A stretch of 64,000 nucleotides of DNA from Monarcha castaneiventris obscurior (lineage: Eukaryota > Chordata > Aves > Passeriformes > Monarchidae), in assembly GCA_026261815.1 (NCBI GenBank), contig JAMPIT010000566.1, forward strand, positions 25,755,001 to 25,819,000, in the 5' to 3' direction. The position numbers and the translations under genes were made by a program. Each line of letters opens with the position of its first letter. The stretch's first letter is position 1. Below, piece by piece: positions 24,101 through 36,860 of the stretch. Below the pieces are notes generated by a model. It saw only the letters and a program-made list of their open reading frames with translations. It did no database searches and had not been told where the DNA came from.

Positions 24101-26605
24101 AGTGCGCCATGGCAGAGGCGTATAGACTCTTCTCCTGTACCAAAACAATTATTTGGCTCATCCTGCTGAACAAAGCCATGCTCCAACAACTTCATCCCTG
24201 TGACATTCTCCACTAATATTTTTCCTATCATCAAAATCAGTTTAAGACATTTTGATTTTCCTGTTCCTCTGTCTGTTCTCAATGTCCGCAATGTTTTTCC
24301 TACTAGTTTCTTAGCTGTGCTGATACAACCATTTGTAGAGATGTGTTGCAAACTGGATCACTGAAATTATCAAAATCCCTTTTCAAAATTAGTTTTGAAA
24401 AACAAACAAAAAAACCTCTTACCTCTGATCCTCCTGGTGATTGTGATCAGAGCGCAGCCCAAAGAGCCCAAGGCAGCCCTGCAGCCCTTCCAGTCAGCAG
24501 AGCTGGGAGGGCACTGAGCTGCAGCTGTGAACCAGGTGGATTTGCAAAGTAGGGAACCAAATGTCCAGGAACAGGGAAGCAATAAGCTATTTTACAGTGC
24601 TCTGCCATTAGAGAAAACAAATGTCTAAGTTATGTGGATTTAGGTTTTGTTTCCAGTAAAGGCTGCAGAGAACACAACCAGGTAATGTTCAGCAGCATAT
24701 GAAGCAGAACTTCCAACCACTGATGTAAGTATAAATTTTTACAGTGAAAACAAAAGGCTAAGGACATCAAGGTGACACCTGTGTTTTCAGCTTTGATTAT
24801 ATAAATTGAGAACTGGTGCCAGCTGGGAACAGTTCAGCCTTTCCTGCAATCCAGCTTTAACAAAGAAGCAATTCTGCTATGGGATTTTGTGGGCCTTATT
24901 TGTTACAGCTGACTGACCCATTCTTAAAAATATATATAATAAAGAGCATTTCCTAGGTTTGGAATGAAAGAAATGCTCATCATCATAGCTGTGGTTTCTT
25001 GGCGTAGGAGAATGCGAAGTGCAGTATAATATTCTGCAAAGTCCAGGTTAAGGAAACCTACTATTTCCTAATAGATTGTTGTCTAGTGTTACGTCCAACC
25101 TCAATCAACAATATGTAATGAGCACCTCATGCTGTAATTTATAGGCTTGTATAAAATACAATTTTTATCTTAGATGTTTACATGGGATACAGATTTTTGG
25201 TTTTAAAGAATATATACGCTGAGAACTGAGTTCTTTGAATTCCAGGCATGAGGGAACATTGTCTCCCCAGAGCGTTGATGACTTGTTTATATTAAATACA
25301 TAGTCCCTAGCAAGTTTCTGTTTATGGGGAGAGGACTTCACCTGAAAGGGACCTTAGTAAATCCCTAAGTTAAATGGGGAGAGCAAATAACCCCTCAGAA
25401 ATGTCACAATTATCAGCCTGAATAAATTACAGATCACAGGTGTCTGTGATAGGGTAAAGGTTTGAGCTTGAATATGAACTCAACAGTAGCCTACCTTCAA
25501 CAATATTTTCTCCTGAGAGCAAAAGACAATAGTTTCATCCTAAGAAGAGTGTGCATGGGAGCATTTTAGCAGTATTTGAAACAAAGAAGTAAAATGTCTT
25601 TGAGTGGATCTAAAGTACAGACACATATAATGATTATTCCCTATTTTATTTAATGAAATTTGAATTTAAACCAAGTAATCAGTGTGCCACTATTTGAACC
25701 ACAGTAATCAGTTGTTTTCCATAACTTTCTACATCTATCTCTATACCTATTTTTAAGTTTATCTTGGGATGAAGTTGATTTGAGGGCAACTAAAACACCA
25801 AAGCATTTTTTCCTCTGGATGTGATGATCGTTAAATTCTGGATTGTTTGTTTCTTTTCTGTGTCACCACCACAGTGAACATATTTTGAAGAACCGAAAAG
25901 TTAGTGTTCCTTTCCTAATTTATAAACATGATTTGAAATGTAGAGCACCACTGTAAATAAAATCTCTTTCAATAAGTAATGTTAGCCAGCATTTCAAAGT
26001 CTTTCATTGATATCAGGGAGTGCTCATGCTGAACCTTAGATGTAACTGGAAAAAAAGATATTTCAAAGAACTGGGTCATAGATGAACCATATTCTCATAG
26101 TAGGAAAGTAAATATTTTTTTTTTTTTTAAATCTCAAATACATTAAATGAGCAAATAAAGAGCAATGCAGCACAGGCCAGCTGTTATTAGCATATATTAC
26201 AGTGATATGGAACATACCAGATCTGCAATTGTGTGAATAAGAAACAAAAAGGAAGAATAGTTATTGTAGAAATTGCTGCAGGTGTATGACATTTAGGATG
26301 CATGCTACCTAACTTAACCTCAGTTCAGCCTCAGAGTTTCAAGAAGGTTTTAGGGCCTGTGCAGATGGGATTCTAATCAGGAATGCAGGTTCAGTGCCAG
26401 AGGGGATAGAAGTCTCCTTTGTTTACAATCAGAGCTGCCTTCTGACCTTCAGCCATTGAAAGCTCTCATTCAGCTTTAAAAATATGAATGTTCTCACTAC
26501 TGATGCTTTCCAGGCTTTTTATTTCTTGTTACCATGACTAAAGCTAAGCTAGGCACATGCTGTTTACAATTGCTACTCATGCTTTGCTAAGCTGGTACCA
26601 ATGTT
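18141..26605. other. Long unique stretch without recognised genes
   Basis: Short frames are present throughout, but none has a recognisable domain or convincing splice context. The stretch holds two adjacent hairpins (21135-21202, listed separately) and a 14-T run at 26115-26128. No tRNA-like or snRNA-like sequence was noticed. Confidence 0.55.
21135..21158. promoter_or_regulatory. Perfect inverted repeat with paired forkhead motifs
   Basis: CTATGTTTAC and GTAAACATAG form perfect 10-base arms around a 4-base ATTA centre. Each arm contains TGTTTAC/GTAAACA, the core forkhead (FOX) recognition sequence, so the site offers two divergent FOX sites, and the ATTA centre is a homeobox core. A second inverted repeat (GGTTTGGT 21172-21179, ACCAAACC 21195-21202) lies 13 bases further on. 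A binding role is inference. Confidence 0.35.
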
Positions 26606-26648
26606 GTTATCTCAGACTCTTTCTAACGCTCTGATTCTGTGATTCTAT
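26606..26648 (+). mobile_element. CR1 LINE terminal fragment with ATTCTGTG-type tail
   Basis: TTATCTCAGACTCTTTCTAA leads into CTGATTCTGTGATTCTAT, matching the extreme 3' end of CR1 and its octamer tail in sense orientation. Only about 40 bases are recognisable; anything upstream is too diverged to call. Confidence 0.7.
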
Positions 26649-28683
26649 CTTACAATATCCAATACTAAGGTCTATTACAAGCACCCAGATTAATTTTTTT
26701 ATCTGAACCTCAGCAAAATCCTTTTGAAAAGCTTCTGTGGAGTTTAGAATTCAGTTTCTTTCTGTTTGAACACGTCTGTCTAGCTCTTGTAGAAAACCAG
26801 AGCTTCAAAGGAGTCATAATAAAATTTATGATTTTTATGAATGATAGAACCACAGCAGTGACATTATATAGGCTAAAAAAGATGAAAGATGCATACTCTA
26901 ATGCTTTAGGGTCAGTGTTGTCCAGGTAGAATTCAGAAAAAACAGTGTCTGTGAGGCTATTTCATCTGTCTTAGATGTTATTGGAAGAATTTTTGTCTGT
27001 TTCCAAAGATGTGCATGGTCTGCCACTTTGAGCTGTTGTAGACATTCTGGGGCCATGAGGACTCATTTTTCAAGCCCCAAAAAACTTGCAAGCCATCACT
27101 AAAAGCTAACAAAGGTATAAAGTATGTGCTATCAAAACTTCAAAGCAAGGAGAAAATAAAAGCAGGTGCAACTGTGGGGTTCACAGGAGGCTTATTTTCC
27201 TAATGCTTCTGTTTTGACAAGGAAAGGGCATAAACACTAAGGTTGTTGGCACTGACGGAGAGGTCTGTTTTTACTACAGAATTACCAGGTCACATTAGCC
27301 AGCCCTGTGCAGAAATGCAATAGAAATGTAGTAGAATCAACATTTTCTTACAAGGCAAGTGAGATATTAACCATGTGGATACACTCCTAGTTAGTTTGGG
27401 TGATAACTTATTTACTACAGGATTTTAGCAAAGTGTGTAATTGGAGATAATTTTGCAGAAGAGGTGGTGCTAGAATGCTGTTGGTGGCTGGGGGATGTGT
27501 TTTGCTCTTGACTGGTCAAAACAGGTCCTACTACATGGTCCTTTATGGTTTGTTCTAGCTGACGTCTTCCTGTCTCTTAAAATATTCCTTGTTAAGGTGA
27601 AAGCTTTTGAGTTTTTGAATATAAATCCCCAGATGAGATAGGGATAAGAAGATTTAGCAAATAGAGATAAGACTGAACATTCAGGAAATAAGACCAGATG
27701 TGAGAGTAGGAATGCAGAAAAAATTGTAGTCCATTTGGACATCTTGAGGAAGTTGTTTAGGTGAGAGTTAGCAGGAAACTACAATATTACTGAGTAATTT
27801 TTTGAACTAGTCTAAAAAAATTATGGATTTTGAAATTGGGTTTTGTGTGATTTTTAACTAACATCTATAGAATCCTTCTGTCTTAATCCAGGGATATAAA
27901 AAGGGGTGGAATTGATCCATCATATTTCTCATTTAAATGAAAAGCATGATTTCTCAGTTTGCATACTATCTGGTTTTTTGTCCCAAGGTCTAAAGAGCAT
28001 GTTTGAAACAGTTTTCTATCTGTTACTAGTACTTTGTCCTTTTTCCTTTTCCCATAACTCACAATTGACCCTGAATCAGATTCCAAGAACAATTCAGACT
28101 GTTGTACGAAATCAATAGAAACGTTTTATTGCTTGTTTTCCTTTCTGCTTTATTTCCTTGTTCCTTACTGTGCTGCTGTCCTGTGATTTTTATTTTTATT
28201 TAATTTTAATTGGGAGGCTAGTAACCAACTTGTAAATTGTCATGTTGATTCCTTTTCTACTTAGTCAAAGGAAAATTCAAAATACAACTTAGGAAAATTT
28301 CTTAGTGGAGGTTAACAAAAAGGACTTCTTTCATTGCTCCCGGGTAGGAGGAGGGTGGTTGGAAGAAATGAGTGCAGGGGATTTTTCTTCCTTTGAAGCT
28401 TTGTTCCACTCTCTGCATCCCTAAACAAAACCCTGATAAGAAAGACAGGCTTTACTGCTAGTTTATGAAGGACCTGTTCCCACATGTACAGAACATCTCC
28501 TCTCCTATAGGGTATGAAGAAACATTTCAGATATGCCTGAACTGAAAGTAAGTCATAATTCTGGCAGTCACTGTGAATAGTCATTACTTCTGGGTGTTCA
28601 CCATATTACAAAGTTGTGCTCAAAGACACTTATAATGAGATAAGGGAAAATCTTGGCCTTTAAAAGTCCTAGGGAGTGTTGCT

Positions 28684-28714
28684 GCTGACTTGACTGAAGT
28701 CAAAATTTCACCCT
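28684..28714. repeat. Old CR1/L3-like 3'-end fragment
   Basis: GCTGACTTGACTGAAGTCAA followed by AATTTCACCC resembles the GACTTCAATGGAGTCAGGATTTCACCC-like ends of ancient amniote LINE fragments. It is short and diverged. Confidence 0.35.
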
Positions 28715-31655
28715 GAATATACTTAGCCTGTTGAATGTCCTACATTCCACTGTTAAGTAGAAGCTTTCCTGTCTTTCTGTAGTGGCTAATGTCCCAAGGA
28801 CTTGTAGATCCCTTCAGAAAAAGAAACTGAAATTTAGATTATTATGAGTTTGCCTTAGAGTCTTTTCCTTCAGGTTCATGACTCCACACTCAGGTATTGA
28901 AATGCAAGAGATTAATCTGATTTTAAATGACAGGTGAATGTCTTCAGATCAGGCATATGGTTCATCTCTATCTATGCAGCAATTCTGCAAATGGATCCTT
29001 CCTACATAATTAACAGATTTCAATTCAGTGACACAGTGATAATAATTCATTCTAGAATTCAGATATATACATGATTGACTTTAATTTAAATATGTTAAGA
29101 TAATAATAATAATAACTTGTATAATTCAGGCATTGTAAGAGCTTAAAGGCAAGTGTCAGTTTGTTCCACACCTCCTAGTAGATTAGTTTTCTAATATATC
29201 TCCTTTCTAATTATATTGCAGTGGCGAGGCTGTAATTTGGGTTATCTGCCAAATGTTCTTATGCCTATTTACATTTTAAGCTTCAAGTGGAAGTGACACG
29301 TATTAGGTATTTCCAAAATACATGCCAGATTTATACAGCACACAGAGAGAACGAGATACTTTTCACTTAAGATGGAGACTCTTGCTGATCATAGGTTTTT
29401 CTCTGTCATTTCATCACAAGCTTCTTTTAGTAAGTATGAACGATGGTATTGATTAGGTAGAATCTGAAAATACCAGATCTCCTGCCACAAGGCTGATTGA
29501 TCTAAATGCTTGACTATTAAAAAGCAAACACACAAATACTGTTTTTTTCTCTCAATAGTCAAACAGAGACATGTGGACAGGGGTTAGATTGGGTCCCAGA
29601 AGACTTTGGTGCGTAGTCGAATGATCTCCAGTCTCTGAGAAGGTGTCACTCACCACCACATTGGTGGCCCCTATAGATATATGGAACAGCAACATTTCAA
29701 GCATCTGAATAAGCTTTAACCAGCAAATATGGATGATGCTCCTAGCACTTGTCTTTGGTGCACGTCACTATACTGACCATCAAAATGTAATGTTCTTACT
29801 TGGTTTTTTGGCTTAATCTGCAATTTTATGCTCCATGTTTCCTGTAATATAACTGGCAAGGGGCAACTCTTCTGCTCACGTGTAACTCGCTGGTTTTGTT
29901 ATCTTGTGTCCTGCCTTTTATGCAACTGAAAAGAAAAGGGTGCTTCTGGTGTGCCTGCTTTTAGTGGCAACAGTGTGGAGGCTGGCTCTGTGCCTCCAAC
30001 TGCTGCTGCACATGGTGCTGGTACTGACCACAGCCAGGATTCCCAGAGCTACCTCTCCCTTTGAATACACCTCCACAGAAATGTAATGGCAAGCTGCTCT
30101 TTTGCCCTGGCTCTACCTTATCCCTTACCCTCCCTTTACCGTGTACCCACTCCTTACTGCTCCCAGAGCATCTTTTGCAAGCCTGTGTTGTTCTCTGTTT
30201 AGGTGGTGAGCACCCTTTGATAAATTGGAGAACTCATGAGCAAGTGCCCTCTGGAAAGTCTTTATGTTACTGGAAAGAGTAAAGGGAGAATACATCACTG
30301 AGGTGGAGAAAACCTTAAGAGTACAGCCTGAGAAAAAAACATGTAATGACAAGTTTTTGATAAAGGGAAGGAAATGTGTCAAGATTTGGTGCATGGTTTT
30401 TTCAGACTGCATGCATTTAGTCAATTTTGAGTCTGAATAGTCAAAACCTTAACGAGAAAAGAAATCCTATTGATTATTCACATTCATAACAGGAAATTAT
30501 GATATTTTTGTATATGATTCTTATATATGATTCTAGGTCTGGGATCTTAGTGAGGACTGGTATCCTCACTTTGTGGGTCTTAGGGTTTCACTTTTCACCT
30601 CCCAGTATGACCCTTAATATTTAATGAAAGAAGTTTGGTCACAAAAAGCTTGGTTAAAAAAAAAACCTGCCATTGTAAAAAGCTAGGTATTTTCTTCAGA
30701 ATGGTGACTAAATAGTCTGCTCCTGATTTTACTGATGCTGGGGTAAATGTGGAGAAACTGTAATGAGGCCATGGAATGACATTTATATTCATTCAAATCG
30801 AGGGAGAGATCAGAATCAATAATATTATATTTTTCTATTTTAGAAAAGATTGCCAATATTGTCAATATTTCTTGCAGTCATATTTCTTAAGGAACTGTGC
30901 CTTGATCTCCTATCTTTAGTGATTAGCCCAATGAGCTCAATTAAAGCAAAGAAAGCTTTTTAGCATTATGTTTACTAAAAATAGATCTGATTCTTACAGC
31001 CTCAGACAGATTAAACTGTACTTCAGGTGGTGAAAGGACAGATTTATCTGGCATGATGTCATTATTGAGTTATTTCTTGCTGAAACGAAACTTACATGCA
31101 GGGGAAAAGTTAGATATTTATTCTATGCTGCTCAGAACCTTAAAAGAAATTTCTATTGTCACCTCCCTGTGTTTTCTTGTTGGATTTTTTCCTACCTTCC
31201 CACCTGCCTACAACACAAAAAGTGTTAGCATTTAAATTCTTTATTTCCCCAAATCTGTAATAGATGATGGTTTTGTTCTGCCTGCCTTTCTTCTGATTGC
31301 ATGTCAGGAAATTATTGCAATTGTTTCACATTCACCTATTTTTGCACAGTAGGTCTTATAGTCAAATTAAGCAATTTTCCTGTATAATTTTATTCTTGTT
31401 TTAGATTTAAAAAAATCCTTTTCCTAAGTTTTTCTTAAAAACACCAGTGTCTATAATATAGAGCTAAAAGCATTATCTTTCTCACTGCAGCAATTAAGCT
31501 GCTCTGTGATTAGCAGCAGGTTATGCAATAGAATAAAAGATGTTGCATCTACTGTTTTGCCTGTTCTCTAAGGGCTGGTAAGTAACCTTTAATGCCATCA
31601 AGGACAGGAGCACCTTAGCACCTAATAACAAATAAAGATTTGTGGTCCTAGGGAA

Positions 31656-31694
31656 AATACAAGTGCTATAAATACAAGTGCTATAAATACAACT
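31656..31694 (+). repeat. 15-bp tandem duplication
   Basis: The unit AATACAAGTGCTATA occurs twice perfectly and begins a third time (AATACAA). It is a likely replication-slippage product with no further significance visible. Confidence 0.9.
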
Positions 31695-31947
31695 TTTTGC
31701 ACTTACTAATGCATGTGTAACTTATTACCTAGTCCAAAGGTTTTGGAAATGAAAATCTTTTTAATGGAAAACATTTTTTTGATAGCTCCTGTATATAAAC
31801 ACCTATTATTAATGTGCTAGCTCTGCTGTGAAACAAAACAAACAATAAGAAACTAGATGAAGCATTATTAGGAGAAAACAGGTTACATTTACGTAATGCA
31901 CTGTTAACATTTATGATATTAGTGAACTAGAACTTAAGCCCTCAGAC

Positions 31948-32000
31948 ATTTAAGTGCTTAACTCCTACTAGTTTCAGTAGGAATCAGGCATTCGAATAGA
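31948..32000. repeat. Old CR1/L3-like fragment
   Basis: TTTAAGTGCTTAACTCCTAC, then TTTCAGTAGGAATCAGGCAT, resembles the TAACTTCAGTGGGAGTTAGGCA-type core of very old LINE 3' ends seen in birds and turtles. It is diverged, so the boundaries are approximate. Confidence 0.4.
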
Positions 32001-32206
32001 TTTTTAAAATGCGGAATCGTGCAGGTACTGTAAAGACCTCTCTTATACAAAGGAGATACAAGAAATGAATATTTAACACAACAGTTTTACTTTGACACGT
32101 TTATTTCTTATTTTTGAGCAGTTTTGGGCTAAATCTTGGGAGAGGTAAACAATCCAGGAATTGCATTTAATTTTTAAAATACATTCTTAAATAAACTCTC
32201 AAGAAG

Positions 32207-32312
32207 ATCTTTAAGATCATCAGCTCCAAGCATTAAGCTAGCATTGCCAAATCCACCACTGAACCATGTCCCCAAGTGCCACATCTGTGTGGCTTTTGAA
32301 TACCTGGATCTC
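32207..32312 (-). mobile_element. CR1 LINE 3'-region fragment
   Basis: TTTAAGATCATCAGCTCCAA, GCATTGCCAAATCCACCACT, GAACCATGTCCCCAAGTGCC and ACATCTGTGTGGCTTTTGAA follow the order of the antisense CR1 3' region closely. The copy lacks a clear octamer tail at its left end. Confidence 0.85.
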
Positions 32313-32561
32313 CTCTTTCTTTTAGATCAAGGGGCATCAATGGCATCACTCTGTTAACACCAGAGGGAAATCTGTCCAGCTGTGCTACTGTCTCCTTTTA
32401 CTCTGACACGCCCTCCTCCTCCTTCTCTTTCTTCTCCCTCTACCCCCTGATCTGTCCCTCTGCCTAAATGTTTGCAGGTTAGGCAGGCAATGAATGAGGT
32501 AGCACTTGCTCTCTAACGCTCTGTGATCTGATTCCACAAATAGTTTCCCAGGCACAGAGTC

Positions 32562-32621
32562 ACACTAAGATCAATGAGATCATTCACATAAGCAAATAAA
32601 GATTTGTAGGATCAGGCCCTT
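32562..32621. repeat. Old CR1/L3-like 3'-end fragment
   Basis: ACTAAGATCAATGAGATCAT followed by AAGATTTGTAGGATCAGGCC matches the CAATGGGACTACTCA ... GTTTGCAGGATCRGGGCC pattern typical of an ancient repeat common in turtles and birds. It is diverged but has the right order of blocks. Confidence 0.5.
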
Positions 32622-33136
32622 GATCGTCTCATCTCTTCTCTTGGGACTAATGTCCTTTCCCAGCACCACCATAACAACACTCCTCAGCACCTCTTTCTCA
32701 TATTGTTTTCCTGCCAGTTTGCCCATTCAATCTTTCATTTCATCCCTTAACTTTCTTGAAAGCCCCATCTGTCTTTTTACCAAATCCTCCAAAGGTGGGG
32801 GTTTTTAAACAGCGAAAACTAAGGTAAAATGATTTAAAATGGTTGATTTCTCTTACGCTTAATTGCTGGAACATGATCTCTTCTCTGATGCCTGATGTGT
32901 TAGTACATGCTTTCTCCAGAGGCTTTCCATCCTTCAGTGGTTCAGTTCCCATGATTGCTGTGCCACAGAGAAATATTATTATCACTGAAAAATCACTTCT
33001 CTATTTCTAAACATCTGTACACACCAAGAGCATAATTTTTACAGAGGGTTGCATCATGTGATGCCAGAGCTTTAATGAGAATGATTTCTTATTGGGAAAT
33101 ATGGAGAAAACACCAAAGAGCCTAGGGCTTCTTCAT

Positions 33137-33190
33137 TTGAAGTCAATAGAGATTTGGCCACTGACTTCAGTGGGAGCAGAACTGGGTCCC
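33137..33190. repeat. Old CR1/L3-like fragment
   Basis: TTTGAAGTCAATAGAGATTT followed by GGCCACTGACTTCAGTGGGA and GCAGAACTGGGTCC carries the CACTGACTTCAGTGGGAGCAGGA-like core of ancient amniote LINE fragments. Confidence 0.5.
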
Positions 33191-34409
33191 GAGGTTACAA
33201 CTGCAAGGCCCCAGAGGGGCTGATTTACACAAACACTCCTTATTAGAAGAAATAATATATTCCCCAAAGCATTAGGGAGAAGAGCATATGAATGCTTAAA
33301 TGCTTTCCCCCCTGTGCCACCAGTACCTTTATGCTTTGTTGCCCCCGCTCAGTCCTTTTTATGGTGAGCTGGGTAAAGGAGAGGCTTTCAACCCCCAGGC
33401 AAATCTCTCTCTGTTAAGAGAGGTGTTTACAGATTTGAACTCTGGGAGATCAGTGGCAAGCTGTTCGAAAGGAGAGGGATCTTGGGAATTTGAAGGAAAT
33501 GGTGTGGACCTGGAGGCTGTGGGGAGGCTCACAGAGGAAAAGTATTTCCAGGCTTCCTTTCTGTTTTGAGAATTAGAAGTTGGGACTTGTCATATATTTG
33601 TTCCTTTGGAATAGCTTGCAAATTATACTCAGCTGTCATGTAGGTATTTTGTAAATATAGAGAATTTCTAGCAAAGGACCTGTGAGGACCCTGAAAGCCT
33701 TCCACACTTGCTTGAGAAGACTTCTGAAAAGGAGGAAGTTCTTTCCAAGGATGAGGTGTTTTGTGGAGAATGAAGAGGGCTGTGAGCAGATTTCCTTCTC
33801 ATCGTGCCATGTCTGAGCATAAGCTCACGTGTATGGGTTGTCAAGAGCTGAGGTGGGAGTTTGTGTGCAGACTACCAGCTACCATGTCAGCTGTCTTAAT
33901 TGGGCTATATGGTCAACAAACAACCAGCTGGGATCAATATATCCTCAGTTAGAAAACTCCAGCAAGTGCCTCTATAGACCTGGCCACAGGTATTTCTGTA
34001 GACAGGACATAGAGGCGTCAAATTCATCCTGAGATCTTTTTATGGGAAAATAAGAAGAGCTGCTTCCCTGAACAGCCCATCATGCTTTCAGGCTAGTACC
34101 CTGTCCTTGCTCCTGGTGTTTTCTCTCACACCTCCTGTGCAGTGTCCTTTGCCCTTGGGAATGGAGATGGGATTGATTCTATAAATGCCAATCCAATGGG
34201 GCTAAATACCATGACAGATAGATAGAACTGCATCAGTTAAAAGCCACAAGCTTTGGAAACCTACCTAAATCCAGTCCTGCAGGTTACACTAATGCATTAT
34301 ATTTTATCCTGTTGCATTATTCCTGAATGGCTAAGTAAGCCTGTATGATGGCATTATTTTATACTGGCAAAACATTGGCTACACGGCTTGTCTTTCAGTA
34401 TGGTGAAGT

Positions 34410-34423
34410 AAAAAAAAAAAAAA
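34410..34423 (+). repeat. Poly-A run
   Basis: Fourteen consecutive A lie directly before the minisatellite-like array that begins at about 34425. The run is probably a simple slippage tract. Confidence 0.9.
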
Positions 34424-34424
34424 G

Positions 34425-34785
34425 GTATAAAAACTGAGAACTAGCTGTTCCTGGGCTTACAACCATTATATTCCCAATGGGCATGTTGACAAAGATCTTA
34501 ATGGTTGTGAACCAGCTATTTCTGTGCTCATGGCTATTAGAAAGGCTCCACTGAGAAGCCAAAGGAGTTTATAATGGTCATGAACCAGCTATTTCTGAGT
34601 TCATGGCTATTACAGATTCCAAAGAAATGCCGGTGAAGTCTATCATGTTCATGAGCTGCGTGTTTCTGCCTCACAGTGCCTATAAACTCTGCTGAGAAAG
34701 TGAAAGGGTTTGTAATGGTCACACATGAGCTATTTCTAGGCTCAGTACTATTACCAACTCAGATAGGAAGCCAAAAGTTCACAAA
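34425..34785 (+). repeat. Degenerate tandem array of ~71-bp units (about 5 copies)
   Basis: Units begin near 34426, 34499, 34572, 34643 and 34713, with spacings of 73, 73, 71 and 70 bases. Each contains a variant of TAATGGTCATGAACCAGCTA, then TTTCTG.GTTCATGGCTATTA, and ends with a CTGAGAAGCCAAAGG-like block. Units 1 and 2 are most alike at their starts; unit 3 is the most diverged. The array codes for nothing recognisable. It appears to be an old minisatellite, or a locally duplicated element that has drifted. Confidence 0.8.
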
Positions 34786-36639
34786 GTGGTATTTCTTTTG
34801 CCCCTGGCAAACTCCATGTAGAAACTGATAAAACTACTAATGTTTCTCGGAAAACCACACTCCAATTCACAATAACACCTCTCAGAGTACTACAGTGGTG
34901 CAAAGTCTCTGCTCTACGCAGAGCCACTCTGGCAACTTGCCAGGACCCTGAGGGCTGCAACTCATTTATATATGCATTTACATAAATTTACATGAATTTT
35001 GCATCAATTTGTATTCCATCAATGTTGCGATGAAACCTATACTGAAGAGAATAAATAACATATAGATGACTAACACTAGTACTGTTTCTCTGTTTTTCAT
35101 TTTACTTATTTCTCTCCCATTTTCTTTGCATCTTTCTAATACCCATCCTGTAGCTGAATTGACTTCCAGTCTCAATAAGAGTCTGTTTTGTAGAGTAAAG
35201 AAAATTCCTGTTTCATCTACATTCAATTGCAGGGAAGCAGAGAGTTGTGGCTTTGGCAAATTGCTTATGCTGAACACTTAGCAATCTCCCCAACCACCAG
35301 TGGCTAATATACATATTAAAGAGGGCAGTGCTAGCACAGTCCCTTGCTGACCTCCACATGTGAAGCCCTCAGAATATTCATGAGATTTTAAAAATACACA
35401 TTAAAAAAATCCTGAAAATCAAAAGTAATAGGTCTTTTTTTTTGTACGAAATTTACTGCTGAGGCAGAATTCTAGAGATAAAAAACCTCAGTGGACTGAA
35501 TTAGTAATTTAATGGCAACAGTCCCCTTTGTGACAGGAACTTTCAGTATTTAATAAAATTTGATGCCATTATGCACCTTTGTTTTTTCTTACAGATGCAC
35601 AGTTTTTATAATGCTTTTTCTTCAGTGCTGCTTTAAAAAAAGGTCACTGTGACTTCAGGGAATCATCTGTATGAACCACAACCTCATATTCTGCCATCCT
35701 CATGAAAACACTGGCTTTGAGATGAGCATAGTCCTCCACTTGTTGCCTGAGGGCATGACAATATTTTAAAGTGGAGACAGATTTAAATCTTGTGTAGTTT
35801 TGCCAAAGTCAGGAATCAACAAATTGCCTTAAAGACTCAAGATCTCCCTGAAATTACCAAGCATGAAATGGCTCATAACACTTAGTTGAAAAGCCTTGCT
35901 GGATCTGGAAAAAACAGCAGAAGAGGCTACAGCTAACCCCAGACAGCTTCAGTGCTTGTCAGTGCTGGAAGTGAAGTTTATGTTGGCTGTTTAGAACCTA
36001 TTTTTAGAATGCTTTCAGCTCTCTGCTGCTATAGTCCAGTTGGCATGATGCTTGTGCTGGTGGACAGCTACAGCAGTGAAAGCATTTTTTCACAGGATTG
36101 CTCATTTGAATGACCAGGCATTCACACTGAGACCTCTATCACCAGAGTGCTTGTAATATACTGCTCTTACCAGAAGTGGAAACTTTAAAACTTATATTTT
36201 AAATTGCAGAGAAAAAACATTAAACATACTAGGCAAGAATTTACTGGGTGGAACCAAATTTTCTTTAGTCCAGAACCTTGTCTAGTAGTGTGGAAATCTG
36301 TCAGATCTCTTCTTAATTGCAAGCCAACAAGAATAGTGACCAGACACAAGGAAAAGGAAAGTGATGTGGTTATCAGATTGTGAGGTTTCCTGTGTTTGGC
36401 ATCTGACTGTCTGGCAATCTTTGGAATAAGGACTGCCTGGTATCAGGCAGTGCTATCAGCATCCTGATGGATTTTTATTTCATTACTTTATTTAATTGCT
36501 TTTCGAACCCATTCACAGCTCTCTCCTCCCAATTTTATGTAATAAGGAATAATGAAGAAACATTTGTTTCCTTTCTTTGCACAGTCTGTGGGAGTGAAAC
36601 ACAAAGAGAGATATAGCCAGAGAGCCTCTAAGCCAATCG
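34786..36639. other. Unique AT-rich sequence, no gene recognised
   Basis: I see no supportable gene or clear young repeat. Short open frames overlap on opposite strands near 35.0-35.28 kb and show no family motif. Confidence 0.6.
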
Positions 36640-36860
36640 GACATACATGAGTCCATGGGACCAGACAGGAAGCACCCAAAGGTGTTGTGGAGCTCTTTGG
36701 TGTCATCGTGAGGTCCCTCTCTATCATCTTTGAGAGATCATGGTAGCTGGGGGAGGATCCTGGTGACTCAAAAAATCTGTCCTTGTAGATATTCAAAGCT
36801 CAGAGGTTTGGACAGGATGATCTGCAGAAATCCCTTCCTACGTCTGGGATTCTGTAATTG
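36640..36860 (+). mobile_element. CR1 LINE fragment with internal deletion
   Basis: The first part (GGGACCAGACAGGAAGCACC, then CTCTCTATCATCTTTGAGAG, then AGCTGGGGGAGGATCCTGGT) corresponds to the reverse-transcriptase region of CR1. The second part (CTCAGAGGTTTGGACAGGAT, then CTGCAGAAATCCCTTCCTAC, then GGATTCTGTAATTGTG) is the extreme 3' end. In a full CR1 these blocks are far apart, so the copy has lost a large internal segment (junction near 36765-36795) or represents two separate insertions side by side. The orientation is sense in both parts. Confidence 0.75.

Larger units (their letters stand above)
26649..32206. other. Long unique AT-rich stretch without recognised genes
   Basis: I see no supportable gene. 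It holds two old LINE-like fragments (28684-28714, 31948-32000), a short (AAT)n run (about 29101-29116) and a small 15-bp tandem duplication (31656-31694). The interval 28.95-29.55 kb is repeat-free apart from the (AAT)n and could be a conserved noncoding element, which only alignment could tell. Confidence 0.55.
32313..34409. other. Unique sequence with two old repeat fragments, no gene recognised
   Basis: A C/T-rich patch (32396-32460) and old LINE-like fragments (32562-32621, 33137-33190) are present. Open frames at 33.3-33.6 and 33.76-34.03 kb are short and show no recognisable features. Confidence 0.55.
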
